A stretch of 64,000 nt of DNA from an uncultured Methanomassiliicoccales archaeon (GTDB lineage: Archaea > Thermoplasmatota > Thermoplasmata > Methanomassiliicoccales > Methanomethylophilaceae), in contig CASEZY010000005.1 in the NCBI GenBank assembly GCA_949292635.1, positions 1 through 64,000 of the forward strand, read 5' to 3'. The translations under genes and the position numbers were made by a program. This document shows positions 1 to 9,200 of the stretch, piece after piece (within the stretch, counting starts at the first letter, position 1; the number at the start of each line of letters is the position of its first letter). The notes beneath the pieces are model-generated. The model saw nothing but the letters and a program-made list of their open reading frames with translations. It searched no databases and was not told where the DNA came from.

Positions 1-340
<340 letters not shown>

Positions 341-485
341 TCTTTTGACGTCGCTGGGGTGTGGTCTAGCAGTCAAACAGGTTGCGTATGATGTGAGTCT
401 CTCATCCGCTCACACTCTCTTTATCCTCTTAGTTATTCATTCGATTTTTACCATTGTGGCACATTGTTTATCGACGTCCAAATGG

Positions 486-494
486 GTTATATAT
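486..494 (+). promoter_or_regulatory. TATA box of the metallo-beta-lactamase/sua5/map operon
   Basis: TTATATATC lies about 26 nt before the ATG at 516, the archaeal spacing between a TATA element and the transcription start. This supports the 516 start and a leaderless mRNA, and argues against longer in-frame starts that would reach into the 23S rRNA 3' end. Confidence 0.6.
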
Positions 495-515
495 CGCGTT
501 GCGGTACGCCGATTC

Positions 516-1163
516 ATGATCGCGCAGTTGGAACCCGCAATGCTGTTCGATTCGAACATATTCCTCGTCATCGGCAGCGAAGCCACCGCTTTGATCGATA
601 CCGGTACGGGGTTCCAATCCGCATCTACGATCGCTTCCATCGAGAAGCGTCTCGGCGACCGTCCGTTGGATATACTCATCCTCACCCACAGGCACTTCGA
701 CCATGTGGGAGGCGCCGGCGCGATCATCGACCGCTACCATCCGAAAGTGTATGCTGGCACTGCCGATGCGGAGCCCCTTAGGCAGGGGGATTCCGAGTCC
801 ACCCTGGGCACGAAGTTCCAGGGGGCGATATCTCCCATGGACATCATCGACCTGCATGAGGGCGACGTCATCGACCTGGGGGACCACAAGCTGAAGGTGA
901 TCGACACCCCCGGACATACCATCGGCAGCATCTGTCTGCTGGACACGGAGACCAAGTCCCTGTTCTCCGGGGACTGCTTCTTCTTCGACGGTGTGGGCAA
1001 CTGGGAACACCCCACCGGCGACGTGCATCAACTGTACGACTCGCTGAATAAGCTCACCGGTTACGAGTTCGAGGCCTTGTACTCAGGACACGGCCCCTGC
1101 CCCAAGCAGGACGGCATGCGGTATCTCAAAAACGCGATCTCATTCACGGAGGCCAGAATATGA
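516..1163 (+). CDS. Metallo-beta-lactamase fold hydrolase
   Basis: A 215-residue MBL-fold protein. The metal-binding motif THRHFDH is at residues 57-63, with further ligands in PGHT (His134), SGD (Asp153) and SGHG (His192), the complete di-metal set of glyoxalase II-like hydrolases. The substrate cannot be read from the sequence; hydroxyacyl-thioester hydrolysis is one possibility. The frame is open upstream to 345, but the TATA box at 486-494 favours the ATG at 516. The stop overlaps the start of sua5 by 4 nt, so the two are translationally coupled. Confidence 0.85.
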   Translation: MIAQLEPAMLFDSNIFLVIGSEATALIDTGTGFQSASTIASIEKRLGDRPLDILILTHRHFDHVGGAGAIIDRYHPKVYAGTADAEPLRQGDSESTLGTKFQGAISPMDIIDLHEGDVIDLGDHKLKVIDTPGHTIGSICLLDTETKSLFSGDCFFFDGVGNWEHPTGDVHQLYDSLNKLTGYEFEALYSGHGPCPKQDGMRYLKNAISFTEARI

Positions 1164-1795
1164 GGGTACTCAAGTGCAGCGCGGAACTGGATCAGGCCAC
1201 CAAGGAGGCCGTTTCCGCCGCAGCTCAGGACATACGCGACGGCGAGCTCGTGGTGTATCCCACCGAGACCGTCTACGGCATAGGCGCCGACATCTACAAT
1301 CAGAAGGCCATCAAGAATCTCTTCATGGCCAAGAACCGTCCCTTCGACATGCCCCTCTCCGTGGCTGTCGCGGACAAGGACATGGTGGAACAGATCGCCG
1401 TCATGACCAGCCCGGTGGAGAAGCTCATCGATGCGTTCCTCCCCGGACCTCTTACGATAATCACGAAGAAGAACCCCAACGTTCCCGACATCGTCACGTC
1501 CATGTCATTCAAGGTGGGTATTCGCATCCCGGACGATCCCGTCGCGTTGGAACTTGTAAGACAGGCGGGCGTGCCTATCGTGGCCACTTCCGCCAATCTC
1601 CATTCGCATCCCGATGCGGTCACAGTGGAGGAGGCCGTGAGGGACTTCGGCGACGCCGTCAGCACCTACCTCGATCGTGGGGCCACCCCCACGGGAAGGC
1701 CCTCCACCATCGTCTGGATCATGGACGACCAGGTGGAGATCGTCAGGCAGGGAGACATAACCAAAGAGCAGATAGAGGCGGTCCTCAATGCTTGA
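1160..1795 (+). CDS. sua5: Threonylcarbamoyl-AMP synthase (Sua5/YrdC/TsaC family)
   Basis: A 211-residue YrdC-domain protein. The family makes threonylcarbamoyl-AMP from threonine, bicarbonate and ATP, the first step of tRNA t6A37 formation in the cytosol. The motifs YPTETVYGIGAD near residue 35 and ATSANLH near residue 140 are the substrate-binding signatures. The length covers the catalytic domain only, without the C-terminal Sua5 domain, so it resembles the short TsaC type. It overlaps the MBL gene at its start and the methionine aminopeptidase gene at its end by 8 nt. Confidence 0.9.
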   Translation: MRVLKCSAELDQATKEAVSAAAQDIRDGELVVYPTETVYGIGADIYNQKAIKNLFMAKNRPFDMPLSVAVADKDMVEQIAVMTSPVEKLIDAFLPGPLTIITKKNPNVPDIVTSMSFKVGIRIPDDPVALELVRQAGVPIVATSANLHSHPDAVTVEEAVRDFGDAVSTYLDRGATPTGRPSTIVWIMDDQVEIVRQGDITKEQIEAVLNA

Positions 1796-2681
1796 TTCGG
1801 AGCAGCTGGAGAAGCTCAGGAAGGCCGGCAGGGTCGCCGCAGAGGCCCGTGAGCTGGGCATGTCCATGGTGGGCAAGGGCGTGAAGCTCTTCGATGTGGC
1901 ACAGGAGGTGGAGTCCTACATCCGCAGCCACGGTTGCGGTTTGGCGTTCCCCTGCAACATCAGCATCAACGAGGTGGCCGCCCATTACACCCCGTCCGTC
2001 AACGACAAGTTGGTGTTCGAGGTGGGCGATGTGGTCAAGGTCGATTGCGGAGCGCACTGCGACGGATATGTCGGAGACACCGCTGGCACTGTGGAGGTCG
2101 GCACCAACCGCTTCCACGATCTCATCGAAGCTTCCAAGGCCGCCAGGGACTCCGTGATGGAGTTCGTGGGAGAAGGCGTGCCCATCAACGAGATAGGCAA
2201 GGTCGTCGACATGACCATCCGCAGCAGGGGATTCCGCCCCTTGCAGAACCTCACCGGTCACGAGATCAAGCAGTACAACCTCCACGCCGGATTGTCCGTT
2301 CCGAGTTACGACGACGGCAACACCGACCCGCTGGAGAAGGGCATGATCATCGCCTGCGAACCCTTCGCCACCAACGGAGAGGGATTCATCAAGGCGGGCA
2401 AGCCCGGTAACATCTGCCGTCTGGTCCGCCCCGACCGCACCGTGGATGACCCGAGCCTGCAGCAGTTCCTGGACTATGTGAAGGAGGAGTTCTCCACATT
2501 CCCGTTCTGCGCCCGCAGCTGCGACTGGCCTAAGGCCAACATCATGCTCAGCAAGCTCCTGCGTCACGGTATCGCCTCCAGCTACGCCATTCTGGTGGAA
2601 GTGAAGGGCGGCTGTGTGTCTCAGGCGGAGCACACGGTGTACATCGCCGGTCACAGGGGAGAGGTCACCACCCTCCCGTGA
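1788..2681 (+). CDS. map: Type II methionine aminopeptidase
   Basis: A 297-residue pita-bread fold enzyme that removes initiator methionine from nascent proteins. The metal ligands are visible: two Asp in KVDCGAHCDGYVGD, His in GHEIKQYNLH, Glu in ACEPFA and Glu in QAEHTVYI. The substrate-pocket His is in AAHYTP. The insertion between the last His and Glu ligands marks type II (archaeal/eukaryotic). The ATG overlaps the end of sua5, so it is the third gene of a translation-related operon. Confidence 0.95.
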   Translation: MLDSEQLEKLRKAGRVAAEARELGMSMVGKGVKLFDVAQEVESYIRSHGCGLAFPCNISINEVAAHYTPSVNDKLVFEVGDVVKVDCGAHCDGYVGDTAGTVEVGTNRFHDLIEASKAARDSVMEFVGEGVPINEIGKVVDMTIRSRGFRPLQNLTGHEIKQYNLHAGLSVPSYDDGNTDPLEKGMIIACEPFATNGEGFIKAGKPGNICRLVRPDRTVDDPSLQQFLDYVKEEFSTFPFCARSCDWPKANIMLSKLLRHGIASSYAILVEVKGGCVSQAEHTVYIAGHRGEVTTLP

Positions 2682-2718
2682 ATACCTTTATCAAGAATAC
2701 GGGCTTACGATGGCACGG

Positions 2719-2803
2719 GCCGGAGTTGCCAAGCCAGGTCAAAGGCGGCAGACTCAAGATCTGTTCCCGTAGGGGTTCACCGGTTCGAATCCGGTCTCCG
2801 GCA
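2719..2803 (+). tRNA. tRNA-Leu (anticodon CAA)
   Basis: The acceptor arms GCCGGAG and CTCCGGC pair perfectly, the anticodon loop CTCAAGA gives CAA, a long variable arm marks a class II tRNA, and the T loop is GTTCGAATC. The 3' CCA is not encoded (ACTATCC follows), so it is added post-transcriptionally. A TATA-like stretch at about 2684-2692 precedes it. It reads TTG codons. Confidence 0.95.
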
Positions 2804-2855
2804 CTATCCATCTCAATCGAATGCGTATGCATCATCCTCGGACGAAGGCGTTCCC

Positions 2856-3308
2856 GTGATCACCGTTGTTCCTTACGACCCGGTCTACCGCGACGTGTTC
2901 ATTCGTTTGAATCTCGAGTGGATCGAGAGGTACTTCAGGGTGGAACCAAACGACGTGGAGATGCTTTACGGCGTGGATTCTCTCATCGCCGAAGGAGCAC
3001 AGATGTTCGTGGCTTTGGACGACAATGTGCCCATATCAGTATGTCTGGCACTTCCCAAGGGCGACGGGATCTGGGAGCTGTGCAAGCTCGCCACCGCCCA
3101 AGGACACCGGGGCAGGGGCGCCGGCACCGCCGTGGTGGAGGCATGCTTGGATTATGCGAGATCCAACGGCGGCACCATGATGTTCATCGTCTCCAACCGC
3201 ATCCTGGAGGATGCGATACGCCTCTATCTGAAACTCGGATTCGTGGAGGTTCCTCTTGAGGAGAGGGAATACGAACGCGTGGACATCAGGCTGGAGATGC
3301 CCCTCTGA
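2856..3308 (+). CDS. GNAT family N-acetyltransferase
   Basis: A 150-residue single-domain GNAT protein with a GTG start. The acetyl-CoA pyrophosphate-binding motif GHRGRGAG lies near residue 85, preceded by the strand ELCKLAT. The C-terminal part (VSNRILEDAIRLYLKLGF) matches the family's final helix and strand. The substrate is unknown; small-molecule or protein N-acetylation are both possible. The stop is one base from the stop of the convergent membrane-protein gene. Confidence 0.85.
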   Translation: MITVVPYDPVYRDVFIRLNLEWIERYFRVEPNDVEMLYGVDSLIAEGAQMFVALDDNVPISVCLALPKGDGIWELCKLATAQGHRGRGAGTAVVEACLDYARSNGGTMMFIVSNRILEDAIRLYLKLGFVEVPLEEREYERVDIRLEMPL

Positions 3309-3309
3309 C

Positions 3310-3705
3310 TCACTTATTTTTCTTTCCGCCGGTGACCAGCCACACCAAGATAAGCACCGCAACGGGTATCAAGGCGTCATAGACGTTGCCCATGAGCCAG
3401 TATGCCACTATCAGGCCGATTACGCCCACGATGCCATACTTTCTCAGCACCGCTCCGCCGCCCAAGAGCAGTATGAACAGCACCATGACGATGAGCATCA
3501 CTATGGTCACGATCGTGGACGAGGTAAGCGTGGCAATCGCCGTGTCGCCCACCGCATCAATCACCAACGGTTCGATGTATGCCGTGGTGATCACCGGGAC
3601 CACCACCACGAGCAGGATCGTGAACAGCACGCCTCCCGCGAAACTCTGGATTATTCCGGGCCCATCCTTTCCCATGAGTGCGATGACGGCACGGGGACAT
3701 ATCAT
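3310..3705 (-). CDS. Small integral membrane protein of unknown function
   Basis: A 131-residue protein with about four hydrophobic segments: residues 18-38, 55-82, 88-104 and 108-124. It ends in the basic tail GGKKNK. I do not recognise a family. The ATG at 3705 is preceded by AAGG and lies about 23 nt after the transcription start predicted from the A/T-rich element at 3749-3758, which it would share divergently with the ribosomal operon. An internal Met at residue 11 is an alternative start. Confidence 0.6.
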   Translation of the reverse strand: MICPRAVIALMGKDGPGIIQSFAGGVLFTILLVVVVPVITTAYIEPLVIDAVGDTAIATLTSSTIVTIVMLIVMVLFILLLGGGAVLRKYGIVGVIGLIVAYWLMGNVYDALIPVAVLILVWLVTGGKKNK

Positions 3706-3747
3706 CCTTGCGTACCTTCACGCCTCCTATGACACGCGCGAAGCCCG

Positions 3748-3760
3748 ATATATTTAATAA
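3748..3760. promoter_or_regulatory. Divergent TATA region of the r-protein operon and membrane protein gene
   Basis: The near-symmetric A/T run ATATATTTAATAA can act as a TATA box in both directions. On the plus strand it predicts transcription of rps13 from about 3778; on the minus strand, from about 3728. It is the only strong promoter candidate between the two genes. Confidence 0.55.
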
Positions 3761-3779
3761 GGGTGAGATAATCCGCCGA

Positions 3780-3899
3780 CCTGCGTAAACTCAGGACCCA
3801 TCCTCCGAGAGGCGGATGAAAACTGAGAGCGCCTACGCGAAGCGTACAGGGCGCTTGGGCACTTCCCCCCGCGGGGAGAACATTTACGGAGGAAAGCAA
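3780..3899 (+). promoter_or_regulatory. Structured 5' leader of the rps13-rps4-rps11-rpoD operon
   Basis: The 120-nt untranslated leader can form consecutive hairpins. CTCAG (3790-3794) pairs with CTGAG (3823-3827) and encloses CATCC/GGATG (3799-3803 with 3814-3818). AGCGCC (3828-3833) pairs with GGGCGCT (3849-3855) and encloses ACGC-GAA-GCGT (3835-3845). CCCCGCGGGG at 3867-3876 is self-complementary. The ribosome binding site GGAGG at 3888-3892 follows. R-protein operons are commonly autoregulated through such leaders; that role here is inference. Confidence 0.5.
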
Positions 3900-4379
3900 A
3901 TGGCAAAGAAAGACAACCAGCCGGCAGCACCGGTCGAGGACGAGGATTTCAACTTCATCGTCCGTATCGCCAACAGCGATATCGACGGTCAGAAGAGGAC
4001 CGTCATCGGCCTGCAGAGCATCAAGGGCGTCGGGAAGAGGGTCGCAGAGATCATCGCTAAGAGGGCCGACGTGGACCCCCACATGAGGATCGGTTCCCTC
4101 TCCGACGAGAAGGTCAAGGAGATCGAGGGCCTCGTCCTCAACTTCGTCGAGTATGCTCCCGAGTGGTGCATCAACAGGCAGAACGATTACGAGACCGGGA
4201 GCGACATGCACCTCCTGGGCAACAACCTGGACATCCTGCAGAAGGATGACATCAACAGGATGAAGATGATCCGCTGTTACCGCGGAATCAGGCACGAGAC
4301 CCGCCACAAGGTCAGAGGCCAGAGGACCAGGTCCAACGGACGCCGCGGACTCACCATGGGTGTGTCCAAGAAGAAGTGA
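3900..4379 (+). CDS. rps13: 30S ribosomal protein S13
   Basis: A 159-residue archaeal S13 (bacterial S13/eukaryotic S18 family), which sits at the head of the small subunit and contacts the large subunit. The helix-hairpin motif SIKGVGKRVAEIIAKRA and the basic tail rich in RGQRTRSNGRRG are typical. The ATG at 3900 follows GGAGG with good spacing; an upstream in-frame ATG at 3816 lies inside the structured leader and is rejected. First gene of the conserved S13-S4-S11-RpoD operon. Confidence 0.97.
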   Translation: MAKKDNQPAAPVEDEDFNFIVRIANSDIDGQKRTVIGLQSIKGVGKRVAEIIAKRADVDPHMRIGSLSDEKVKEIEGLVLNFVEYAPEWCINRQNDYETGSDMHLLGNNLDILQKDDINRMKMIRCYRGIRHETRHKVRGQRTRSNGRRGLTMGVSKKK

Positions 4380-4388
4380 GGTGTTTGA

Positions 4389-5009
4389 ATGGGAGATCCT
4401 AAATTCTCACGCAGGTCCTACGACACCCCCTCCCACCCCTGGCAGGGCGAGAGGATCAAGGCCGAGGTCGTCCTGGTCAATCAGTACGGCCTGAAGAACA
4501 AGACCGAGGTCTGGAAGGCCCAGTCCGTCCTGAGGAACTTCAGGAAGCAGGCAAGGGAGCTGCAGGCACGCCAGAGGGGTGGAGACCAGCAGGCTCAGAA
4601 GGAGGCCAACGACCTTATCGCCAAGTGCGGACGCATGGGAGTCCTGCCCCTGGAGGGAGCCACCCTCAATGACATCCTGGCACTCAACGCCGAGAACGTC
4701 CTGGGACGCAGGCTGCAGACCCTGGTCTTCGAGAAGGGCATGGCCTCCACCATCGGACAGGCCAGGCAGATGATCGTCCACGGACACATCTTCATGAACG
4801 GTCACAAGGTCACCGTGCCCGGATACATCGTCACCAGGAAGGAGGAGTCCTCCATTGAGTACAACCCCGCATCCCCGTTCACCGACGAGATGCACCCCAT
4901 GAGGATCTCCGCCGAGCAGGCAGCGGCCAACATGGCCGCCAAGGCCGCAGCCGCCAAGGCTGAGGAGCCCGCCGCCGAGGAGACCGCCGAGGAGACCAAG
5001 GAGGAGTGA
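4389..5009 (+). CDS. rps4: 30S ribosomal protein S4
   Basis: A 206-residue archaeal S4 (eukaryotic S9 family), a primary 16S rRNA-binding protein. The S4 RNA-binding domain is visible from about residue 105: [13 protein letters not shown], then [17 protein letters not shown]. The C-terminus is a low-complexity Ala/Glu tail from about residue 175. It lies 9 nt after rps13 and overlaps the rps11 region. Confidence 0.97.
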   Translation: MGDPKFSRRSYDTPSHPWQGERIKAEVVLVNQYGLKNKTEVWKAQSVLRNFRKQARELQARQRGGDQQAQKEANDLIAKCGRMGVLPLEGATLNDILALNAENVLGRRLQTLVFEKGMASTIGQARQMIVHGHIFMNGHKVTVPGYIVTRKEESSIEYNPASPFTDEMHPMRISAEQAAANMAAKAAAAKAEEPAAEETAEETKEE

Positions 5010-5011
5010 AG

Positions 5012-5401
5012 ATGGCCACACCTAAATGGGGAATCGCGAACATCTACGCCAGCTACAACAACATCATGATCACCCTGACCGACATCACCGGCGCCGAGAC
5101 CATCACCAAGGCCACCGGCGGAATGGTGGTCAAGCAGGCCAAGGACGAGTCCTCGCCCTATGCGGCCCAGAGGGCAGCCGAGAAGGTTGCCGAGGCCGCC
5201 AAGGAGAAGGAGTTCGTGGGCATCCATGTGAGGGTCCGTGCTCCCGGAGGCAACAAGTCCACCTCCCCCGGACCCGGCGCACAGGCCGCGATCCGTGCCC
5301 TCACCAGGGCCGGCCTGAAGATCGGTCGCATTGAGGATGTGACCCCGGTGCCCCACGACGGCACCAAGAAGAAGGGCGGACGCAGGGGACGCAGGGTCTG
5401 A
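5012..5401 (+). CDS. rps11: 30S ribosomal protein S11
   Basis: A 129-residue S11 (eukaryotic S14 family) of the small-subunit platform. Signatures are [21 protein letters not shown], and the [11 protein letters not shown] and GGRRGRRV tail motifs. ATG at 5012 gives the normal N-terminus; a GTG two codons earlier overlaps the S4 stop and is a weaker alternative. Third gene of the operon. Confidence 0.97.
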   Translation: MATPKWGIANIYASYNNIMITLTDITGAETITKATGGMVVKQAKDESSPYAAQRAAEKVAEAAKEKEFVGIHVRVRAPGGNKSTSPGPGAQAAIRALTRAGLKIGRIEDVTPVPHDGTKKKGGRRGRRV

Positions 5402-5413
5402 GGGGGTCCGGTC

Positions 5414-6247
5414 ATGGACATAGAGATACTCGAGATGGCGGAGAGGAAGTGCAGGTTCATCCTGAGGAACTCCACCCCCGCCATGGCGAATGCCCTCAGG
5501 AGGACCATGCTTTCCGACATACCGAAGATGGCCATCGACAAGGTGGAGTTCCACCTGGGTCCCATCGACGTCAACGGAAAGGAGTTCGAGAGCATCACGC
5601 CCCTGTTCGACGAGATCATTGCCCACAGACTCGGAATGGTCCCGGTACCCACGGACCTGAACGCCTTCACCTTCCAGGACCAGTGCGTCTGCAACGGAGA
5701 GGGTTGCCCCAATTGCACCGTCATGTACAGCCTGAACAAGCACGGCCCCTGCACGGTGCTCTCCGGGGACATGGAGCCTCTGGGCTCCCCCGACCTCAAG
5801 GTCTGCGACCCGGACATCCCCATCGTGGAGCTTGCCGAGGGCCAGTCGGTCCTCATCTACGCCCACGCCGTGATGGGTACCGCCAGTAAGCATGTGAAGT
5901 GGCAGGTCGCCAACGGCGTCGGCTACAAGTACATGCCCACCGTGGAGATCGTCCGCGACGTGGACGAGCCCGCCCTGGTCATCGAGAAGTGCCCCAAGCA
6001 CGTCTTCGCCATGGAGGGCGGCCAGCTGGTGATCAAGAACCTCATCGACTGCATCACCTGCCGCAAGTGCGAGGAGATCACCCACGGTGAGATCAAGGTC
6101 GGTGCCATCGACACGGAGTTCGTCTTCAAGTTCGAGACCGACGGTTCCCTGACCGCACAGCAGGTGCTGGACAAGGCCGTACAGGTCCTCTCCGAGAACG
6201 CTAAGGATTTCGCCCAGCAGCTCGAGGAGAAGGCCGCCGCATTCTGA
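5414..6247 (+). CDS. rpoD: DNA-directed RNA polymerase subunit D
   Basis: A 277-residue archaeal RNAP subunit D (Rpb3/alpha homologue), the assembly platform with subunit L. The alpha motif at about 18-34 includes NALRRTML. Cys91, 93, 98 and 101 form a zinc-type site. Cys193, 213, 216 and 219 form a ferredoxin-like domain able to hold one 4Fe-4S cluster, as known in D subunits of several archaea. Last gene of the r-protein operon. The partners that often follow elsewhere (L18e, L13, S9) are absent here. Confidence 0.96.
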   Translation: MDIEILEMAERKCRFILRNSTPAMANALRRTMLSDIPKMAIDKVEFHLGPIDVNGKEFESITPLFDEIIAHRLGMVPVPTDLNAFTFQDQCVCNGEGCPNCTVMYSLNKHGPCTVLSGDMEPLGSPDLKVCDPDIPIVELAEGQSVLIYAHAVMGTASKHVKWQVANGVGYKYMPTVEIVRDVDEPALVIEKCPKHVFAMEGGQLVIKNLIDCITCRKCEEITHGEIKVGAIDTEFVFKFETDGSLTAQQVLDKAVQVLSENAKDFAQQLEEKAAAF

Positions 6248-6251
6248 AACC

Positions 6252-6274
6252 GGGCCTCACGGCCCATTTTCATT
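6252..6274 (+). terminator. Hairpin terminator after rpoD
   Basis: GGGCC-TCAC-GGCCC (6252-6265) is followed by the T-rich run ATTTTCATTTT. It lies between the convergent rpoD and DP2 genes and would end the r-protein operon transcript; archaeal polymerase stops at T-rich tracts, and the hairpin may stabilise the 3' end. Confidence 0.6.
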
Positions 6275-6278
6275 TTAA

Positions 6279-9200
6279 TTACTGCTGACCGCCGCCGAGG
6301 AAGTCGGTGATCTTGCAGATACGTACCTTATCGTTGTGGAACAGGGAGTCCATGCCCATCTCCAGGGTCATGATCCTCTCCTTCGTGTAGTCGGACAGCG
6401 CGTACTTCTCGCTGATCTGCTTGGACACCTCGAGGTACTTCCTCACGCTGAGCTCGTGCACCGTGAGATTCAGTTTGTTGCCGCAGCGGGTGCAGCACCC
6501 CGTCAGGGGGATCCTGCGGTACTTCTCCCCGCATTTGGTGCATCTGAAGCTCTGGGCGGAGAAGCTCCTCAGGTTCCCGGCCATGTCCGGCATGAAGTGC
6601 TTGTCGATCACACGGGTGGCCACGTCGCACTCGTCCACGGCACGGATCTTCCTGCCCAGCTCCAGCTGGGCGTTCATCTTGTCCATCATGGTCTCCAAAG
6701 TGGTGTACGCCGAATGCTTGGGACCTTCGGAGATGTCGTTGGTGTCATGGGTGAACCCAAGACCCTCGTACTGCCGTTCGGTACCGATCCTGGAGGCGAT
6801 GAGGTCCATCATGCCCTCCACCTCCTTGGTGTCCTTGAACTGCATGGCGGCGCGGTAGAACTCCAGCGGATAGCGTCTGAGGCAGTCCACGTTGTGCGCC
6901 TCCTTGTCGATCTCGTTGGGGTCCAGCCTCGTCGTGAGAACGAGGGGCGCATCCATGAGCCCTCCTCTCCTGTTGGGAAGGAACGCCCTGGAGAAGTTCA
7001 GCAGGCCGTCCAGCAGAAGGATGATGCTGTCCTCGTCCCCGTCGCAGTTGCGTCTCTTGGAGGCGTGGAAGAACGGATGGGCGAAGCCTCCGCTGGCGGT
7101 GGTGTATCCGATTATGCGGCAGAGGATGCCTCCCGATGTGTGAGGTGCCAATCCGATGCCCAGATGGCCGATGAGTTGGTCCCTGCGCTCCACATTGTAG
7201 AACGGCTCCATCCCGTAGAATTTGACCAGAAGGTGATCTATGAACTTGGCCACGCTGACCAGATAGTCCCCGCAGCCGGTGTTTGGTATGAAGTCCTGGA
7301 CCTTCAGCTCGCAGAGCTGTTCCGGGTCCGTAAGCGGGTTGCCGTCCATGTCGTGGGTGTATCCCAATTCGATGGCCTTCTCCACGCTGAGACCGATCTC
7401 CCTGGGTCTGAAGTGCGTCAGCGGGATATCGGTCATGTCGAACCTGATGGTGCCGTCCTTGTATGTGCCGAGATCGTAGTACTTTCTCAGTATCCCCTTC
7501 TCTATGGCCTCCGGCACCCTGGCCTTGGTGATGAGCTTGTCCAGCACCTTGACCTCCGACGGCTTGGGGACTCCCATGTCCGCTATGGCGGCGTTCAGCT
7601 CGGCGGTGACGTCCACCCCGATGGTCCCTCTCGACTCGCTCAGAGAAGGCACGGTGTGCTTGTTGCACTCCCTGCACCAGCAGCGGAAGGTATCCTTCCC
7701 GCAGACGGGACAGGTCCTCCTCGCCAGATCCAACTGGATGTTCCTGCTGGGTATGTGGCCGAGGGCCTTCTCCCTCTCCATCTCGCTGGCCGCCGTTACC
7801 AGGTCCTTCTTGAACGAGGTGGTGTCGGTGATGGGGAACAGGCCGTGGATGATCGGCGCCCCCTTCCTGTCCTTGGCCTTCTCCGGACGGGCCATCCTGG
7901 TGCCTATGCGGGTCATGGCCCGGGCACGGACCTCCATCCCTACGGCGTTGGAGACGGCTTCCAGCGACGTCCCGCCTTCCAGCTCTTTGACGGAAACGAC
8001 CCTGCCGTTGTCGGAATCGAGGCCGAGACACTCCATCATGGGTCTTCCGTAGCGGGGGTCGATGATTATCCTCCCGTCCCTGAACTTGTGTAATGCTCCC
8101 AGATCCTCGCAGATGCGCTTTATCGTGGGGTTGCTCTCGAGCTCCAGGGTGTCGGTGAACGTCCCGAATCCCAGCAGGTGCATCCTCAGGTCCTTGAGTC
8201 TTGATAGTTCCACGTCCGACCAGAAGAGGTTGAAGTCCGGATGCATCGGGACGCCCAGGTCCCTTGCCATCTCCTTGCATCTCTCCCAGGTGGGGTGCTC
8301 CCAGTCCTCGGGAAGAGGCCCCTTCTCCTCCATCTCCAGCCTGTGCCATTCGATGGGATATCCGCAGGGGATCAGGTAGTGGTTGTTCTCGCAGAACTCT
8401 CCGAAGGGCACCAGTATCTCCCCGTCGTCGGTGATCTCCGCGATGTCGTTGGGACGCAGCGCTTTCGCTTCAGCGGATGTCTGGCACTGTACCAGGTCGC
8501 CGTTGGTCAGCAGCACTATGGGGCCGTCCAGCTCGTCGCAGGGGGTGACCACGCAGGCCTTCCCCGGCCTCTCGATCTTCACTTGTGTGCCCAAAGCGGG
8601 GAAGCTTCCCAGGATGTACATGCTGGCTGGGTTGAATGCAAGGGAGGCGAGACCACTTGTTCTCGCTCTTCCGTATCTCAGTCTGAATCCCCCGATGGCG
8701 CAGGGGTGTCCGAAGATGGGCCTGCCGGCCACGATGTCTTTGAGGTACTTGTCCGCCTTCTTGACCGTCCTCACTTCCTCGTCCTTGCTGGCCACGCCGG
8801 CACCCTTCTCGGCCAGGTAGGTGTCCATGAACTCCCAGCCTTCGAGACCCAACTTCTTCACGTGCTTCTGCAGTTTGGAGGCCTTCTGGCACATGCCTTC
8901 GGCGATGACCAGGCACGCACCCCCCCTGACCTGGTTGGTCTTGATGCGGGGCAGGTCCCTGAATCCGGAGATCTCCATCTTCTCGGTACCCTCTCCGTCG
9001 ATGCACACCGGGCAGTTGCCCACGATGAGTTGGATCTCGTGCGCCGACGGTGTGTATTGGAGATGCTGGCACTGTTTGTACAGCGGGATCTCCTCGATGA
9101 ATCTGTCCACCTCCGCCTCGGTGGGTATGTACTTGCCGATGCCCAGTTCCGTCCTCACCACATCGGCGATAAGGACGCTCATGGCCTGTCCCGTACCGCC

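Noticed and set aside
345-515. N-terminal extension of the MBL protein with a hydrophobic, signal-like segment
   Set aside because: It starts beside the 23S rRNA 3' end and spans the TATA box at 486-494; family similarity begins after the ATG at 516.
3816-3899. Upstream in-frame start for S13
   Set aside because: It would translate the structured leader; the ATG at 3900 has GGAGG at correct spacing and gives the family N-terminus.
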